From CAZODA01 sp964578485 (GTDB lineage Bacteria; Bacteroidota; Bacteroidia; Bacteroidales; Marinilabiliaceae), in NCBI GenBank assembly GCA_964578485.1, contig CAZODA010000015.1:1-63239 (forward strand): a stretch of 63,239 nt of DNA, written 5' to 3'. Below are positions 1 through 9,443 of this stretch, in pieces. Position 1 is the first letter of the stretch; every line of letters begins with the position of its first letter. The notes below the pieces were generated by a model. It worked only from the letters and a program-made list of their open reading frames with translations. It made no database searches and was not told the origin of the DNA. Position numbers and translations under genes: made by a program.

Positions 1-55
1 CTTCATTCCTTCATTCCTTCATTCCTTCATTCCTTCATTCCTTCATTCCTTCATT
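1..55. repeat. Tandem octamer array (CTTCATTC)n
   Basis: A perfect 8-bp period, CTTCATTC, runs for almost seven units from the window edge, so the array may extend further left. It ends in a short TTTCCTAATC tail. A second array with the same unit and the same kind of tail lies at 24286-24349, so this is a dispersed repeat module. It has no coding potential. Confidence 0.9.
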
Positions 56-167
56 TCCTAATCTACTAATCATCACATCAACTAATCTACTAATTTGCTA
101 CGACTTTAATATCTTTGCGGTCTCTGCGTGAACAATCTTCGCGGTCTTTGCGTAAACCCAAAACTCT

Positions 168-195
168 AAACGGACGCGACATGTCACGTCCCTAC
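168..195. repeat. 28-nt CATG-centred palindrome, copy 1
   Basis: An imperfect palindrome centred on CATG, with core GGACGCGACATGTCACGTCC (one mismatched pair) and right end CCTAC. It shares layout and length with copies at 6209-6236, 24434-24461 and 62939-62966. It is REP-like; no protein is associated with it here. Confidence 0.7.
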
Positions 196-224
196 AATTT
201 CTCATTTCCTGAACTCTAAACTCT

Positions 225-279
225 AAACTCCTCCCGTTTCCCGCTCACGCGGTCACGGGATTTCGCTCCGCTCAAAAAC
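225..279 (+). repeat. 55-bp inverted repeat, left arm
   Basis: This arm is the exact reverse complement of 2518-2572, all 55 bases. The pair encloses the two genes at 531-2507. The core contains CGGGATTTCGCTCCGCTC, and a variant of that core forms the 29-bp tandem repeat at 34367-34441. Confidence 0.9.
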
Positions 280-530
280 TCTAAACTCTAAACTCTAAAC
301 CCATTGTTTACTGTTTACTGTTTACTGATGACTGAAATACGAAAGGTAAAAGGTAAAAGAAGTTAGTTTCTAATTTTTATCTTAATCTTTTGATTATATT
401 CTATCAAAATTAACTATAAATTTGTATGGGATTTGTAGTAACATTTGCATTCTTTTGATTTTATTATCCTGTTTAGTGGAGTAGGGAATGTTTTTCATCT
501 AAAATTTTGTTTAATCATATTTTAAAATTT

Positions 531-1313
531 ATGCTACTTGGATTTAAGTTTAAACGGATTTTTGTACAACTTGGGTTAATTTTATTATTTATTCTTGGCT
601 CTTTCACCATGTTAGGATCAGATATTGAAGAGGAGATTCCTGTTCATACAGCAGGAAAACGTTTGGTAAAAGGAACTTGGTCCATAGGAGGAACTTTTTC
701 CGGTAAGTCAAAGGATTTTTCTCATCTTGACTTTCTTTTTGCCGATATAAATAAATATTATCAAGAAGCATATACAGTGCGTTTTGAAGGAGATTATTTC
801 TTTAAAGAGAATCTTAGTAGCGGCATGGGCTTATATTATGGTGCTGAGGACTATTCTCTTTCGGTGAATATTTTTGATAATTTAATGAGTCGCTATTTAA
901 AATCTGTAGGCAACAAATATGGAGCTTTGGCTTTTTTAAAGAATCATATTCCTGTTTCGGCTAATTATATATTTTTTATTACCAATCAGACTGAAATTTA
1001 CTACGATTATGAGAGTGCTAATTCTGAAACTTATGTAGGCTCTGTTTTAGAACGAAAAAATAGTGTGAAAAACAGTTTTGGGCTTGGTATTCGGCCCGGT
1101 ATTTTAATATTTTTCACTGAAGGATTTTCCTTTGATATCAATATGGGTATTCTTGGCTTTTCACATTCTGTTCAGAAAAATAAATATCAGTATCCCCCAA
1201 ATAATCCTCCGGCTAAAGATATGGAAAAGGAAGATTCAAAAAATCGATCTACGGATATAAATTTGAAATTCGATTTGTTAAAGGTTGGCTTTGGTTTTTC
1301 ATATTATTTTTAA
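531..1313 (+). CDS. Putative outer-membrane beta-barrel protein, unknown function
   Basis: About 260 residues. The start is placed at the ATG at 531; an in-frame TTG at 507 would add eight residues, but the ATG directly precedes a good signal peptide (basic FKFKR, then a hydrophobic run ending near SFTMLGS). The mature part has alternating aromatic and polar residues (GGTFSG, VRFEGDYFF, GMGLYYGAE, FGLGIRPGIL, VGFGFSYYF) and ends in phenylalanine, as is usual for outer-membrane barrel proteins. No family was recognised. The next gene starts 12 bp downstream, so the two are probably co-transcribed. Both lie inside a 55-bp inverted repeat. Low-GC codon use matches the flanking genes. Confidence 0.65.
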   Translation: MLLGFKFKRIFVQLGLILLFILGSFTMLGSDIEEEIPVHTAGKRLVKGTWSIGGTFSGKSKDFSHLDFLFADINKYYQEAYTVRFEGDYFFKENLSSGMGLYYGAEDYSLSVNIFDNLMSRYLKSVGNKYGALAFLKNHIPVSANYIFFITNQTEIYYDYESANSETYVGSVLERKNSVKNSFGLGIRPGILIFFTEGFSFDINMGILGFSHSVQKNKYQYPPNNPPAKDMEKEDSKNRSTDINLKFDLLKVGFGFSYYF

Positions 1314-1325
1314 ACTTTTTATGAA

Positions 1326-2507
1326 ATGAGAAAATCTTTTTTTGGAATTCTTATATTTTTTAGTGTGCTTCTTTTTGCCTGCAGTCTTGATCCATTAGTA
1401 TCATCAGAAAATGAATTAAAGGAATTTGCCTTAGAAGGACAAGTTGGAAATGCAAAAATAAATGACAACGAAATAATAGTGAACCTTTCAGGACAAGCTT
1501 ATCTTTCTGATTTAAGCAGCTTAGCAGCCACAAAAATTGTTGTTTCTGATTATGCCACAGTATCGCCGAAAGTGGGTGAAAAACAAGATTTTACAAAGCC
1601 GGTAGAATATATTGTAACTGCCGAAGATGGAACCATCAATATTTATACTGTTATTGTTCTTAGCCATGATTTTGATCCAAAGCAAATTCCAAATAGCAGC
1701 TTTGATGCTTGGCATACCGGCCATCATGGTTCTTTTACTTATCCTGAAATTGGTGCAAATTCCTACGATTTAACCTGGGGAACTGGAAATAAAGGAGCAG
1801 GTTTTATTATTAATATCGATTCAAAAATTAATTTTCCTTCCGTGCAAGAAATCATTGTTGAGGAAGATAGATTGGTAGCAAAATTAGAAACTCAGAATTT
1901 GGGTTCCTTGGCCGCAGGTACCCTTGGAGGTGGAAAAGGTGTTGCTGCCGGAAGTATTTTTACAGGAACCTTTGTTATGGCTAATTTGGTTAATGCACAT
2001 CCTATTCTTGGTTTTCCTTTTACAGAACAACCTTCATCTTTTCGTATTGAATATAAATATTTCCCTGCAGCTCAAATGTATAACGGCAAATTGGAAAAAC
2101 TTAAGGGCTCTGATGCCTTAGATATGTATGTGGTTTTGGAGCGTAGAGAAGGTAAAACTATCAAAAGATTGGGCCTTGGCTGGTATCGTAGCTTTGAAAT
2201 ACAAGAAGAGTGGAAAACTATTGAAGTTGAGATTAAATATGCTAAAGGAGTTGCTCCTGATGGCGTGGAAGATTATCAAAGAAAAGTGATGAAATATGGT
2301 ATAGACGGTGATATTAAGATAACTGATCCATCACTCTTAGCAGAAGCGACTTGGGGAGATATTACCATTGAAAAACCAACTCATATTATAGCAGTATTTA
2401 CCTCAAGTTATATGGGTGACTATTTTATTGGAGCTCCCGGAAGCACCTTGTATATAGATAATTTTGAGCTGCTGTACAAACAGTCATCAGTAAACAATAA
2501 TCAGTAG
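1326..2507 (+). CDS. PCMD-domain surface lipoprotein
   Basis: A 393-residue lipoprotein with a signal peptide ending in LLFAC, so Cys19 would be acylated. Residues about 30-110 form an Ig-like repeat (TKIVVSDYATVSPKVGEKQD followed by a PVEYIVTAEDG-type strand), as in Bacteroidota cell-surface lipoproteins. Residues about 120-390 match the putative carbohydrate metabolism domain (PCMD): NSSFDAW, the TWGTGNKG stretch, AAGTLGGGKGVAAGSIFTG, and a C-terminal APGSTLYIDNFELLY strand. PCMD proteins are thought to bind glycans at the surface; no enzymatic activity is established. It follows the barrel protein by 12 bp. An upstream ATG at 1321 stops at once, so 1326 is the start. Confidence 0.75.
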   Translation: MRKSFFGILIFFSVLLFACSLDPLVSSENELKEFALEGQVGNAKINDNEIIVNLSGQAYLSDLSSLAATKIVVSDYATVSPKVGEKQDFTKPVEYIVTAEDGTINIYTVIVLSHDFDPKQIPNSSFDAWHTGHHGSFTYPEIGANSYDLTWGTGNKGAGFIINIDSKINFPSVQEIIVEEDRLVAKLETQNLGSLAAGTLGGGKGVAAGSIFTGTFVMANLVNAHPILGFPFTEQPSSFRIEYKYFPAAQMYNGKLEKLKGSDALDMYVVLERREGKTIKRLGLGWYRSFEIQEEWKTIEVEIKYAKGVAPDGVEDYQRKVMKYGIDGDIKITDPSLLAEATWGDITIEKPTHIIAVFTSSYMGDYFIGAPGSTLYIDNFELLYKQSSVNNNQ

Positions 2508-2517
2508 TGAGTTTTGG

Positions 2518-2572
2518 GTTTTTGAGCGGAGCGAAATCCCGTGACCGCGTGAGCGGGAAACGGGAGGAGTTT
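2518..2572 (-). repeat. 55-bp inverted repeat, right arm
   Basis: Exact reverse complement of 225-279, beginning 11 bp after the PCMD gene stop. It is followed at 2575-2622 by two TTCACGCAAAG phrases, and phrases of the same family in opposite orientation lie on the outer side of the left arm. The symmetry is therefore somewhat longer than 55 bp, with drift. Confidence 0.9.
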
Positions 2573-2740
2573 TGTGTTCACGCAAAGACCGCGAAGAGGG
2601 TTCACGCAAAGGACGCAAAAATCAATTACGAATTACGCGGTCGTTGAGTGAAAGCGAAATCCCCTTCAAAAGAGGAACAGTTGGTGAGTTATAATTGATA
2701 AATCTATTGTTATTATCCAAAATCTAAAATTACTATATCT

Positions 2741-5095
2741 CTACTCCACTATAAATTTTATTTGATATTCCGGAATTATCTTTATGTCATTGACCTTGCA
2801 TATAGTATTTTTTTCAAAAGCCGGAAGTTTATCTTTATCAAAGTCAATTAAATAAGATGCATCCCGGTACATAGGGCGAAAATAGAAATACATTCCTTTA
2901 TTATCTATTTCATCAGCATATTGTTTTAGTCCAATTTGCCATGAATTACCATAGTACAGATGATCATTAATCATTTTACCATCAATAAAAGCTACAGCAT
3001 TATCGCCCACATAATTAATATCAAGAATGATATCGCTTATGTTTTCTGAGAACTGATTCTTTTTCATGTCAAAGGTAAAGCGCTGCGAACTTACTTTGTT
3101 AATATTATGGTCAATAGCTGCTACCGGGATGTTCACATTGTATTCATTAAAGAGCTTTTGCTTAACGACTGTGTATTTAGTTCCGTCGAAAAGGGGACTT
3201 ACTTCTTTCGGGAGAATAAATTTAAAGCTATTAGCCTGTGATTGTAGTTTAATATTTTTACCATCTTTTATTAATGCTGCTTCAGTTATGCAAAAACCGT
3301 TTTCCCACTGATAAAAATTGAGTGCTTGTTCACGTGTCAGTGTTGTTATAATAATATCTTTACCATCATGATCCTTTATTGTGAAAGAACTTTTTAGTCC
3401 GGGAGTTACTTTCTTAATTTTTTGTTTATCAAATAAATATTCGGGTGAGATCCCGTCATGAGCGTAGAAAATATAATGTTGTTTTCCATTGCTTTGGGTG
3501 ATAGCAAGAGGTTGAACTGTTGCATATTTCAACAAAAGGCTGCCTATTTCCATATTAAAGGGTAAAATGGCACTTACTCCCTTTTTTAATGTAAATGGTG
3601 GAATTGTTATAATTTCATCACTCAGCTGAATGGATAAATTACTCACTTCTTGATCTATACGTTCGTCATGATCCTGAAAATTATTGATAAATAAAAATCC
3701 TGATTTTCCGTCGGAACGAACTGCATACCGCAGAGTCTCTTTATTGTCGGGTGTAATTCCTTCATTAGTTTCAGGAAGTACTACGCCCATAGTTGCTAAG
3801 CTGTTTCCAAAATTTTCACAAAAAAGATGGATTATTTTTAAATATTTATATGAATCTTTTATTTTGCCATACTCACCAATAGGAGCTTGAAAATCATAAG
3901 AAATTTTTGGTACTCCCATGGCTTCATCGCTCATAAATCCTCCATCCTTTTTGCGTGGAGTTAGGCCGCCGTGATACATATAATAACCTATTCCGTTTGC
4001 TCCCGATCCAAGAGTCCTCAACATTAAAGCTTCAGATGCTTCAGCTACCACGCGAGGGCGACGTGAATAGGTGATTTGAATTCCTACCCCCATCTCAGCA
4101 CAGAATGAAGGGTATTTTGAGCCATCATAACGTACCGGTGAATAATCTGGATTTCTTTGAATATCCTTAAATAGGAAAAAGGGCGATTTATGAGGATTAG
4201 CCCAAAAAGGGTAGGGGTAGGCTGCTGTAACCGGAATAGCTTCATTCTCTAATACTGCAGCAAGTCCCCATCCTGTTACAGTGTATAGAGGAACAATAAT
4301 TCCTTCCTTTATTGCTATTTCCTTTAATTTGACAAGATGTGCTGTTCCTAAATCGGCATATACCGATCTTCTGTCTTGAACACTCACTCCAATTCTATCA
4401 TATTCAGCATCGTAGTTGGCAACAGTTGATTCTTTTGGCTGTCCGGGATAGGAAAAAGCCCATGGAGCAGAAGAATGTTGTAATTCGTTTTCTAATTGTA
4501 TTCCAATAATGGGACCACCATCTTTATAATATAAGTCCTTAAGTTGTTGGGCAATATTGTGATAAAGGCGTTCTACATAAAACAAATATCCTTCATCATT
4601 TGATCGTACTTCAAATGGACGCCCATAAAGCCAATCGGGTAAACCGCCATTGCGTATTTCACCATGACAGAAAGGCCCAATACGAACCATTGCAAAAATA
4701 TCGTGCTTTTTACATAGTTCTATAAATTTTCGTAAATTTTTATTAGCACTCCAATCAAAAATCCCCTCTTCATTTTCATGTATATTCCAAAAGACATAAG
4801 AAGCAATAACGTTGATGCCGCCCGACTTCATTTTCAAAATCTGTTCTTCCCAATACTGTTCCGGGAATCTACTATAATGGAACTCTCCCATAATGGGTAT
4901 ATATGGAACTCCATCTATGTTCATATAAAAACTATTGAAATCAATTTTTATTCCTTCAGGATTTTCTCCACCTAAATTTAAATGCCCATATAATAGCTCA
5001 TTCGTTTCCTTAGGAATTATAATTTGATAATCGTCTTGGGAATGGAGATAAGAGCAGAAAAAAATGCTTATAATAGCTAAATAGAGTTTTTTCAT
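2741..5095 (-). CDS. GH35 beta-galactosidase, secreted
   Basis: A 784-residue glycoside hydrolase family 35 protein with a signal peptide (MKKLYLAIISIFFCSYLHSQ). The N-terminal TIM barrel carries the family signatures: PIMGEFHYSRFPEQYW at about 67-82, YVFWNIHE at about 99-106, and GPFCHGEIRNGGLP. The acid/base is Glu204 in QLENELQ and the nucleophile is Glu334 in CAEMGVG. After about residue 480 there are beta-sandwich domains. Known GH35 enzymes release terminal beta-galactose; in a pectin-type locus the likely substrate is galactan side chains of rhamnogalacturonan. It is divergent from the CE12 gene across 312 bp, so the two may share a regulatory region. Confidence 0.9.
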   Translation of the reverse strand: MKKLYLAIISIFFCSYLHSQDDYQIIIPKETNELLYGHLNLGGENPEGIKIDFNSFYMNIDGVPYIPIMGEFHYSRFPEQYWEEQILKMKSGGINVIASYVFWNIHENEEGIFDWSANKNLRKFIELCKKHDIFAMVRIGPFCHGEIRNGGLPDWLYGRPFEVRSNDEGYLFYVERLYHNIAQQLKDLYYKDGGPIIGIQLENELQHSSAPWAFSYPGQPKESTVANYDAEYDRIGVSVQDRRSVYADLGTAHLVKLKEIAIKEGIIVPLYTVTGWGLAAVLENEAIPVTAAYPYPFWANPHKSPFFLFKDIQRNPDYSPVRYDGSKYPSFCAEMGVGIQITYSRRPRVVAEASEALMLRTLGSGANGIGYYMYHGGLTPRKKDGGFMSDEAMGVPKISYDFQAPIGEYGKIKDSYKYLKIIHLFCENFGNSLATMGVVLPETNEGITPDNKETLRYAVRSDGKSGFLFINNFQDHDERIDQEVSNLSIQLSDEIITIPPFTLKKGVSAILPFNMEIGSLLLKYATVQPLAITQSNGKQHYIFYAHDGISPEYLFDKQKIKKVTPGLKSSFTIKDHDGKDIIITTLTREQALNFYQWENGFCITEAALIKDGKNIKLQSQANSFKFILPKEVSPLFDGTKYTVVKQKLFNEYNVNIPVAAIDHNINKVSSQRFTFDMKKNQFSENISDIILDINYVGDNAVAFIDGKMINDHLYYGNSWQIGLKQYADEIDNKGMYFYFRPMYRDASYLIDFDKDKLPAFEKNTICKVNDIKIIPEYQIKFIVE

Positions 5096-5407
5096 GGTTT
5101 ATATTTTATCAAGGGTGTGATAACACGATTATAAAAAATCAACATAATCTTTTATAAGTTGTTATGTCGGTATTATTGGAAATTAAATGTTTAACATAAA
5201 AGCGTGATGCTAAGCATAAACAAAAATACAGAAATTTAATGTTTATTAAATATTTTACTGATTATTGTTTTACTTTTAGAATGGGAAGTTAACTCTTTTG
5301 GTGTTCTATGTATGGATTGTGTTTTCAAAAATACTATTATAAAAAATGAATTACGATTGTAATATATTTGTATAATTGTTTATTAATAACTCCTTATTTT
5401 TAAAAAT
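5096..5407. other. Divergent promoter region between GH35 and CE12
   Basis: A 312-bp AT-rich stretch with no ORF, separating a leftward and a rightward CAZyme gene. A candidate -7 element for the rightward gene is at 5363-5370. No clear regulator binding repeat was seen. Confidence 0.5.
5363..5370 (+). promoter_or_regulatory. Candidate Bacteroidota -7 element upstream of CE12
   Basis: TATATTTG matches the TAnnTTTG consensus and ends 37 bp before the ATG of the CE12 gene. No TTTG at the usual 19-21 bp upstream spacing was found, so this is a half-supported call. Confidence 0.3.
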
Positions 5408-6196
5408 ATGAAAATAAAGATTATAAGTTTATCTTTTATTTTGTTGTTGTCATCATTTTTTGTTGTTGATAAATCACAATCTATAACCATTTATATGATA
5501 GGTGACTCAACTATGGCTGACAAAGCTATTGAAAAAGAAAATCAAGAACGCGGGTGGGGGCAAATGCTCCCGGAATTTCTTACTGACGATATTGTAGTTG
5601 AAAACCACGCAAGGAACGGGCGTAGCACCCTCAGTTTCATCAATGAGGGACGTTGGGATAAAGTGTTGTCGCTGCTTAAAAAAGGGGACTATGTTTTTAT
5701 TCAGTTTGGACATAATGATGAGAAAACTGATGAAGATCGGCATACCATACCCGGAGGATCCTTCGATGAAAACTTGCGCCGTTTTGTTAGAGAAACTCAG
5801 GCTAAAGGTGCATATCCGGTTTTATTTAATTCTATTGCACGTCGTAATTTCCCCCCTTCAGGTCAAAAAGAACATAAATCTATATACGAGTCTGAAGGGA
5901 CAAGCTTAGTGGATACTCATGGTGAGTATGCTGTTGCGCCAAAAAAAGTTGCAAAAGAAATGAATATTCCTTTTGTGGATATGACAGGCCTTACGCATGA
6001 ACTTATTGAAAGTATGGGAGTTGAGGAATCAAAAAAACTTTTTATGTGGATTCCGGCAGGTGTATATGAGGCGCACCCAAATGGTAAGATAGATAATACC
6101 CATCTAAATATTTACGGGGGAAGAGTAATTGCTGAAATTGCTATCCGTGAAGTGGTAAAACTAATCCCTGAATTAGCTCCGTATGTTACTGATTAA
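5408..6196 (+). CDS. CE12-type rhamnogalacturonan acetylesterase, SGNH hydrolase
   Basis: 262 residues with a signal peptide (basic start, hydrophobic to about 20). The SGNH blocks are all present: GDSTM with Ser34, NHARNG with Asn70/Gly71, FGHND with Asn103, and DNTHLN with Asp229 and His232. The GDST and DNTH pairing with about 260 residues fits carbohydrate esterase family 12, which removes acetyl groups from rhamnogalacturonan so that other enzymes can work. Its position between GH35 and GH2 and close to SusC/D and GH105 fits pectin use. The stop is followed within 13 bp by a strong hairpin that probably ends transcription between this gene and the convergent GH2. Confidence 0.88.
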   Translation: MKIKIISLSFILLLSSFFVVDKSQSITIYMIGDSTMADKAIEKENQERGWGQMLPEFLTDDIVVENHARNGRSTLSFINEGRWDKVLSLLKKGDYVFIQFGHNDEKTDEDRHTIPGGSFDENLRRFVRETQAKGAYPVLFNSIARRNFPPSGQKEHKSIYESEGTSLVDTHGEYAVAPKKVAKEMNIPFVDMTGLTHELIESMGVEESKKLFMWIPAGVYEAHPNGKIDNTHLNIYGGRVIAEIAIREVVKLIPELAPYVTD

Positions 6197-6208
6197 GCAA
6201 TAAATTAC

Positions 6209-6236
6209 GTAGGGGCAGGACATGCCCTGCCCCTAC
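6209..6236. repeat. 28-nt CATG palindrome, copy 2; likely bidirectional terminator
   Basis: An 11-bp perfect stem (GTAGGGGCAGG with CCTGCCCCTAC) around a CATG-containing loop. It sits between the 3' ends of convergent genes, where a stem-loop could stop transcription from both sides, although no T-run follows. It has the same 28-nt layout as copies at 168, 24434 and 62939. Confidence 0.75.
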
Positions 6237-6310
6237 ATTTAAATGAATAATAAATGAGTTTTTTTAATTGTTTAATGAAAAGAAGGATGGTACTAAGCTC
6301 ATTTATTACC

Positions 6311-9217
6311 TTAGTCTCCAACAATTTTCACTTCATCTTTCATTAAATCTTGTGGTGAATCATCTGTAAACATATTTACAGGAGGTGTGGATTTGGTAAA
6401 TAGCTCTTCAACTTTATCTATTGTTACTTGATGTTCAGGATTAAAATTGTCTGAGTTCATATAGTCAAGAATAGCTTTACGCATTTGACGGGCCACAACT
6501 CTTTCATCTAAATTTGATGAGATATCCATTGTTGATATGATTAGTTTCCCATTGAGGACTTTAGTTTCTATTAATGAACTGATTTTTCTGCTTAAAAACC
6601 ATGTGTCGATGTTCTGCACTAAAGGTTCAAACTTTTTATCAAAGTTATCAAGCAGCATAACTTGCGAACGATTTAATAATTCCCACCATTGCAGATTGCT
6701 ATGATACTCAGTGGGGAAGTTTTTAAATAGAGGATGTTTTTCATTTACAAGAATTCCTGTTGTGTGGGGAGGTCTCATTTGAAACCATGAAGTATTCCAG
6801 AATACCGGAGTTAATCTTTGAATGATTCCATCACCATAGGTGATATTCCCGGCTGCAGTGATTAATACTTTTCCACCTTTTTCTAACTTATTTACAGCCT
6901 CTTTGTCCAGTCTATTGCTTATATATACATCACCTCGATTAATTTTCACTTTTTCCGGATAGACCCATATATCCCAATCATTTATTATGTCAGAACCTTC
7001 AATCTGAACTTCTAATTTTAATTTGGAGGCATGTTCTATCTCATTTAGATTGTAGCTGATTTTTCCTAATGTAAAACAATTTCCAACTGGAATATCTTTT
7101 TGACTAACAAGGCCACTATCAAGAGTTTTACCGTCTGCGGTTTTTATTCTATATACTGTTTTGGCATTTTTTAGTCTGTCTTTATGAAAATGAGCCACCT
7201 CTATTTCAGCCTTAAGAGTTTCAGAGTTTTTATATGTAAACTTAGGCAGTTTAGCCAGTAATACTGTATGATTATTATAGCGTTTTATCTCGTCTGCATT
7301 TACATACTCTTTTTCATCAAAGAATACATCTAACAATCCGATTATAGCTGATCCCTGACCGGGAAAGTCACTAATTCCCAACATCTGGTATCCAGCATAG
7401 TCGGGGGTGCGTAAGTGCTTTTCTGTTTCGTGTTTATAGCATAGTGCCTGAAGTTTTCCCGATGCCATCATAAAATCATGAGCTTTATGCCCCATGCCAT
7501 TGTTTGTTAAGATATCTTGGAATATTTCATAATTCCCGGCTCGGTTTACTCCGGTATGTTTTTCAATCTCTTTGAAGTTTGGGAAGACACACCACTGTCC
7601 ATTTTCATGGGAAACATACGGTTGCTGCACAGTATCAATTCGTGAACGATAGTCAGAAAGTGACTCAGGTTGTTTGTTATCCCAATCAAGACCACGAGCA
7701 CCCGCTTTTACATGATATTGATTTCGTGGCTGCCAACGCCAGCTATTACCCACAGAGGCACCTGTATAAACTCTACGCGGATCAGTATTTTCCCAATATT
7801 CCACAAAGTCTGTAACCCATGGAACCCAGTTTCCTGCTGGTTCATTTCCTGCTGCAAGCATGCAGAATGAAGCGTAATTGCCAAACTCTTTTGTGAGCCT
7901 TTGAGTTTCCTCCATTAAATACTTATCTATGGGTTCACCATTGCCCAATCTCGGACCATGATTAGGCCAGCTTGGACCCTCAGGTTGAAGATAAAATCCA
8001 ATACGGTCGGCAGCTTTAAAAGCGGCCTCTGGTGGAGACCAAGAGTGATAACGCACATGGTTTAATCCATTATTTTTCATAGTCCTAAAAATCCTCATCC
8101 AAGATTCCAAATCTGTAGGTGGGTATCCGGTGTGTGGATATGCAGCACAATCGTTAGTACCTCTTAAATGAATTTTTGTACCATTAACATAAAACCATTT
8201 ATCCTTAATGGTAAATTCACGCATTCCAAATTCTACTTCTTTGATATCTTTCCCTTTTTTAGAGCTGAGCTCTGCAGTTAATCGATAAAGTGCAGGATCA
8301 AATTCATCCCAGCTTAACATTCCGTCACCAAAGTCAAGTTCCATAGCACAATAAAGAACACCATCTTTTATGGTAAATTTTTCTGAGACAGCTTGAAGTT
8401 TATGTGTTTTATGGAAGTTAAAACTTTCAACATTGAGATTTATCTTCAATTTTGATGGTTTAGAGCTATTTGAAATCACCTTCATTTCAACCATTGCACT
8501 TTTATTCTCTAAGTCAGGATATATTTGAATATCTTCCCAATATATTGTAGGGGTCCTTGTCAGTTTAATCTCTCCGGCTATACCATTCCAATTCCCTTGT
8601 GTATGGTCTGTAATGCTGTGTGAGTCTATTCCTACATTAATCTCTTTTATTCGATTATCAACTCTTAATGAGATAGTATTTGTTCCAATTTTCGCATATT
8701 CAGTTATGTCATACAGGTGAGGGACACTTAAACTGTTTTGCATACCAACTTTATGGTTATTAATCCATAAAGTAGTTTCAATATGTGGCCTTTCTAAATG
8801 TAATAATATACGCTCGCCTCTCCATTTTTTAGAAATATCTACGGTTCTTTGATACCAAGCAACTCCAACATAATAGCGAAGAGGTGTCAAGAAAAATGGC
8901 ACTTTAAAGTTTTCTTCTAATCTATATCGAGCCATAGCCGGATTAAAGAAGAATGAACTGTCGTACAAACTCGCTGTCCATTGAGTATCTACATTTGGTA
9001 AATCACCCTTTAATCTTTCAGGCATAGAGCCCGGAAGTTTAATGTTATCTGATAAATTCCTTTCATACCATTTATCTTTTTCACCAATATCATTGAGGTC
9101 TATTTCAAACTGCCACATACCTGATAAATCTATTTCCTTCTGACCAAAAGCAAAAGACAAGGATGATATAAACAGTATTACAAATAATGAATATTTCATT
9201 TTAATTAAGTTTTTCAT
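6311..9217 (-). CDS. GH2 family glycoside hydrolase, secreted
   Basis: A 968-residue protein with a signal peptide (ends near SFAFGQ). Order: N-terminal jelly roll (about 60-230, GVAWYQRTVDI, LHLERPHIETTLWINNHKVG), immunoglobulin-like domain (about 240-330), TIM barrel from about 340 (FYVNGTKIHLRGTNDCA). The acid/base is Glu459 in AAGNEPAG; the nucleophile is Glu538 in SHENGQW. The C-terminal third is a long extra region. The SHENGQWC form is typical of a Bacteroidota GH2 subgroup, and beta-galactosidase or beta-glucuronidase activity is possible. M1 and M7 are both plausible starts; M1 overlaps by 17 bp the end of a DUF5107 remnant, suggesting the two genes were once translationally coupled. 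Confidence 0.85.
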   Translation of the reverse strand: MKNLIKMKYSLFVILFISSLSFAFGQKEIDLSGMWQFEIDLNDIGEKDKWYERNLSDNIKLPGSMPERLKGDLPNVDTQWTASLYDSSFFFNPAMARYRLEENFKVPFFLTPLRYYVGVAWYQRTVDISKKWRGERILLHLERPHIETTLWINNHKVGMQNSLSVPHLYDITEYAKIGTNTISLRVDNRIKEINVGIDSHSITDHTQGNWNGIAGEIKLTRTPTIYWEDIQIYPDLENKSAMVEMKVISNSSKPSKLKINLNVESFNFHKTHKLQAVSEKFTIKDGVLYCAMELDFGDGMLSWDEFDPALYRLTAELSSKKGKDIKEVEFGMREFTIKDKWFYVNGTKIHLRGTNDCAAYPHTGYPPTDLESWMRIFRTMKNNGLNHVRYHSWSPPEAAFKAADRIGFYLQPEGPSWPNHGPRLGNGEPIDKYLMEETQRLTKEFGNYASFCMLAAGNEPAGNWVPWVTDFVEYWENTDPRRVYTGASVGNSWRWQPRNQYHVKAGARGLDWDNKQPESLSDYRSRIDTVQQPYVSHENGQWCVFPNFKEIEKHTGVNRAGNYEIFQDILTNNGMGHKAHDFMMASGKLQALCYKHETEKHLRTPDYAGYQMLGISDFPGQGSAIIGLLDVFFDEKEYVNADEIKRYNNHTVLLAKLPKFTYKNSETLKAEIEVAHFHKDRLKNAKTVYRIKTADGKTLDSGLVSQKDIPVGNCFTLGKISYNLNEIEHASKLKLEVQIEGSDIINDWDIWVYPEKVKINRGDVYISNRLDKEAVNKLEKGGKVLITAAGNITYGDGIIQRLTPVFWNTSWFQMRPPHTTGILVNEKHPLFKNFPTEYHSNLQWWELLNRSQVMLLDNFDKKFEPLVQNIDTWFLSRKISSLIETKVLNGKLIISTMDISSNLDERVVARQMRKAILDYMNSDNFNPEHQVTIDKVEELFTKSTPPVNMFTDDSPQDLMKDEVKIVGD

Positions 9218-9443
9218 TGATATGCTTTAAAATTAAGAAGCTGTCAATGTGATTAATATCTAAGTCTGTAACTTTTGTAAGAAATTCTTTTGCAAGTTTG
9301 ATTTCTCCAAGCACTAAACAACCTAAGCCAATTACATAATAGCAGTGAACTTTATTACGGATATTTAAGTCATCATCCCAAATTACTAAATCCGGTATAA
9401 ATCCGGCAAAATAATCAATTGAAAATACAACGTTCATGCTCAT
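9201..9443 (-). pseudogene. C-terminal remnant of a DUF5107/TPR protein
   Basis: Only about 80 codons remain. They match the end of DUF5107 proteins: DYFAGFIPDLVIWDDDLNIR, then HCYYVIGLGCLVLGE, then a TPR-like helix pair ending LDINHIDSFLILKHINE. Complete family members are far longer (around 1000 residues by recollection), so the N-terminal bulk is gone. Homology fades near 9435-9443, exactly where an AraC remnant begins on the other strand. The stop overlaps the GH2 start, which supports an old operon with GH2. The fragment is unlikely to be functional. Confidence 0.7.

Larger units (their letters stand above)
1..530. other. Repeat-rich intergenic leader
   Basis: No convincing gene lies here. 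It holds an octamer array (1-55), a 28-nt CATG palindrome (168-195), runs of the heptamer CTCTAAA (about 212-231 and 276-301), a triplicated TGTTTAC run (about 304-326) and the left arm of a 55-bp inverted repeat (225-279). Phrases related to TTCACGCAAAG, in the reverse sense, occur at about 124-155. The stretch 417-424 resembles a Bacteroidota -7 element (TAnnTTTG), but the nearest TTTG lies 24 nt upstream, which is too far to call a promoter. Confidence 0.7.

Noticed and set aside
1..55. Octamer array as a CRISPR-like array
   Set aside because: The units are contiguous 8-mers without spacers, and no cas gene is present.
417..424. Promoter of the 531 gene
   Set aside because: The TAAATTTG match has no TTTG at the right distance (24 nt instead of 19-21) and such strings are common in AT-rich DNA.
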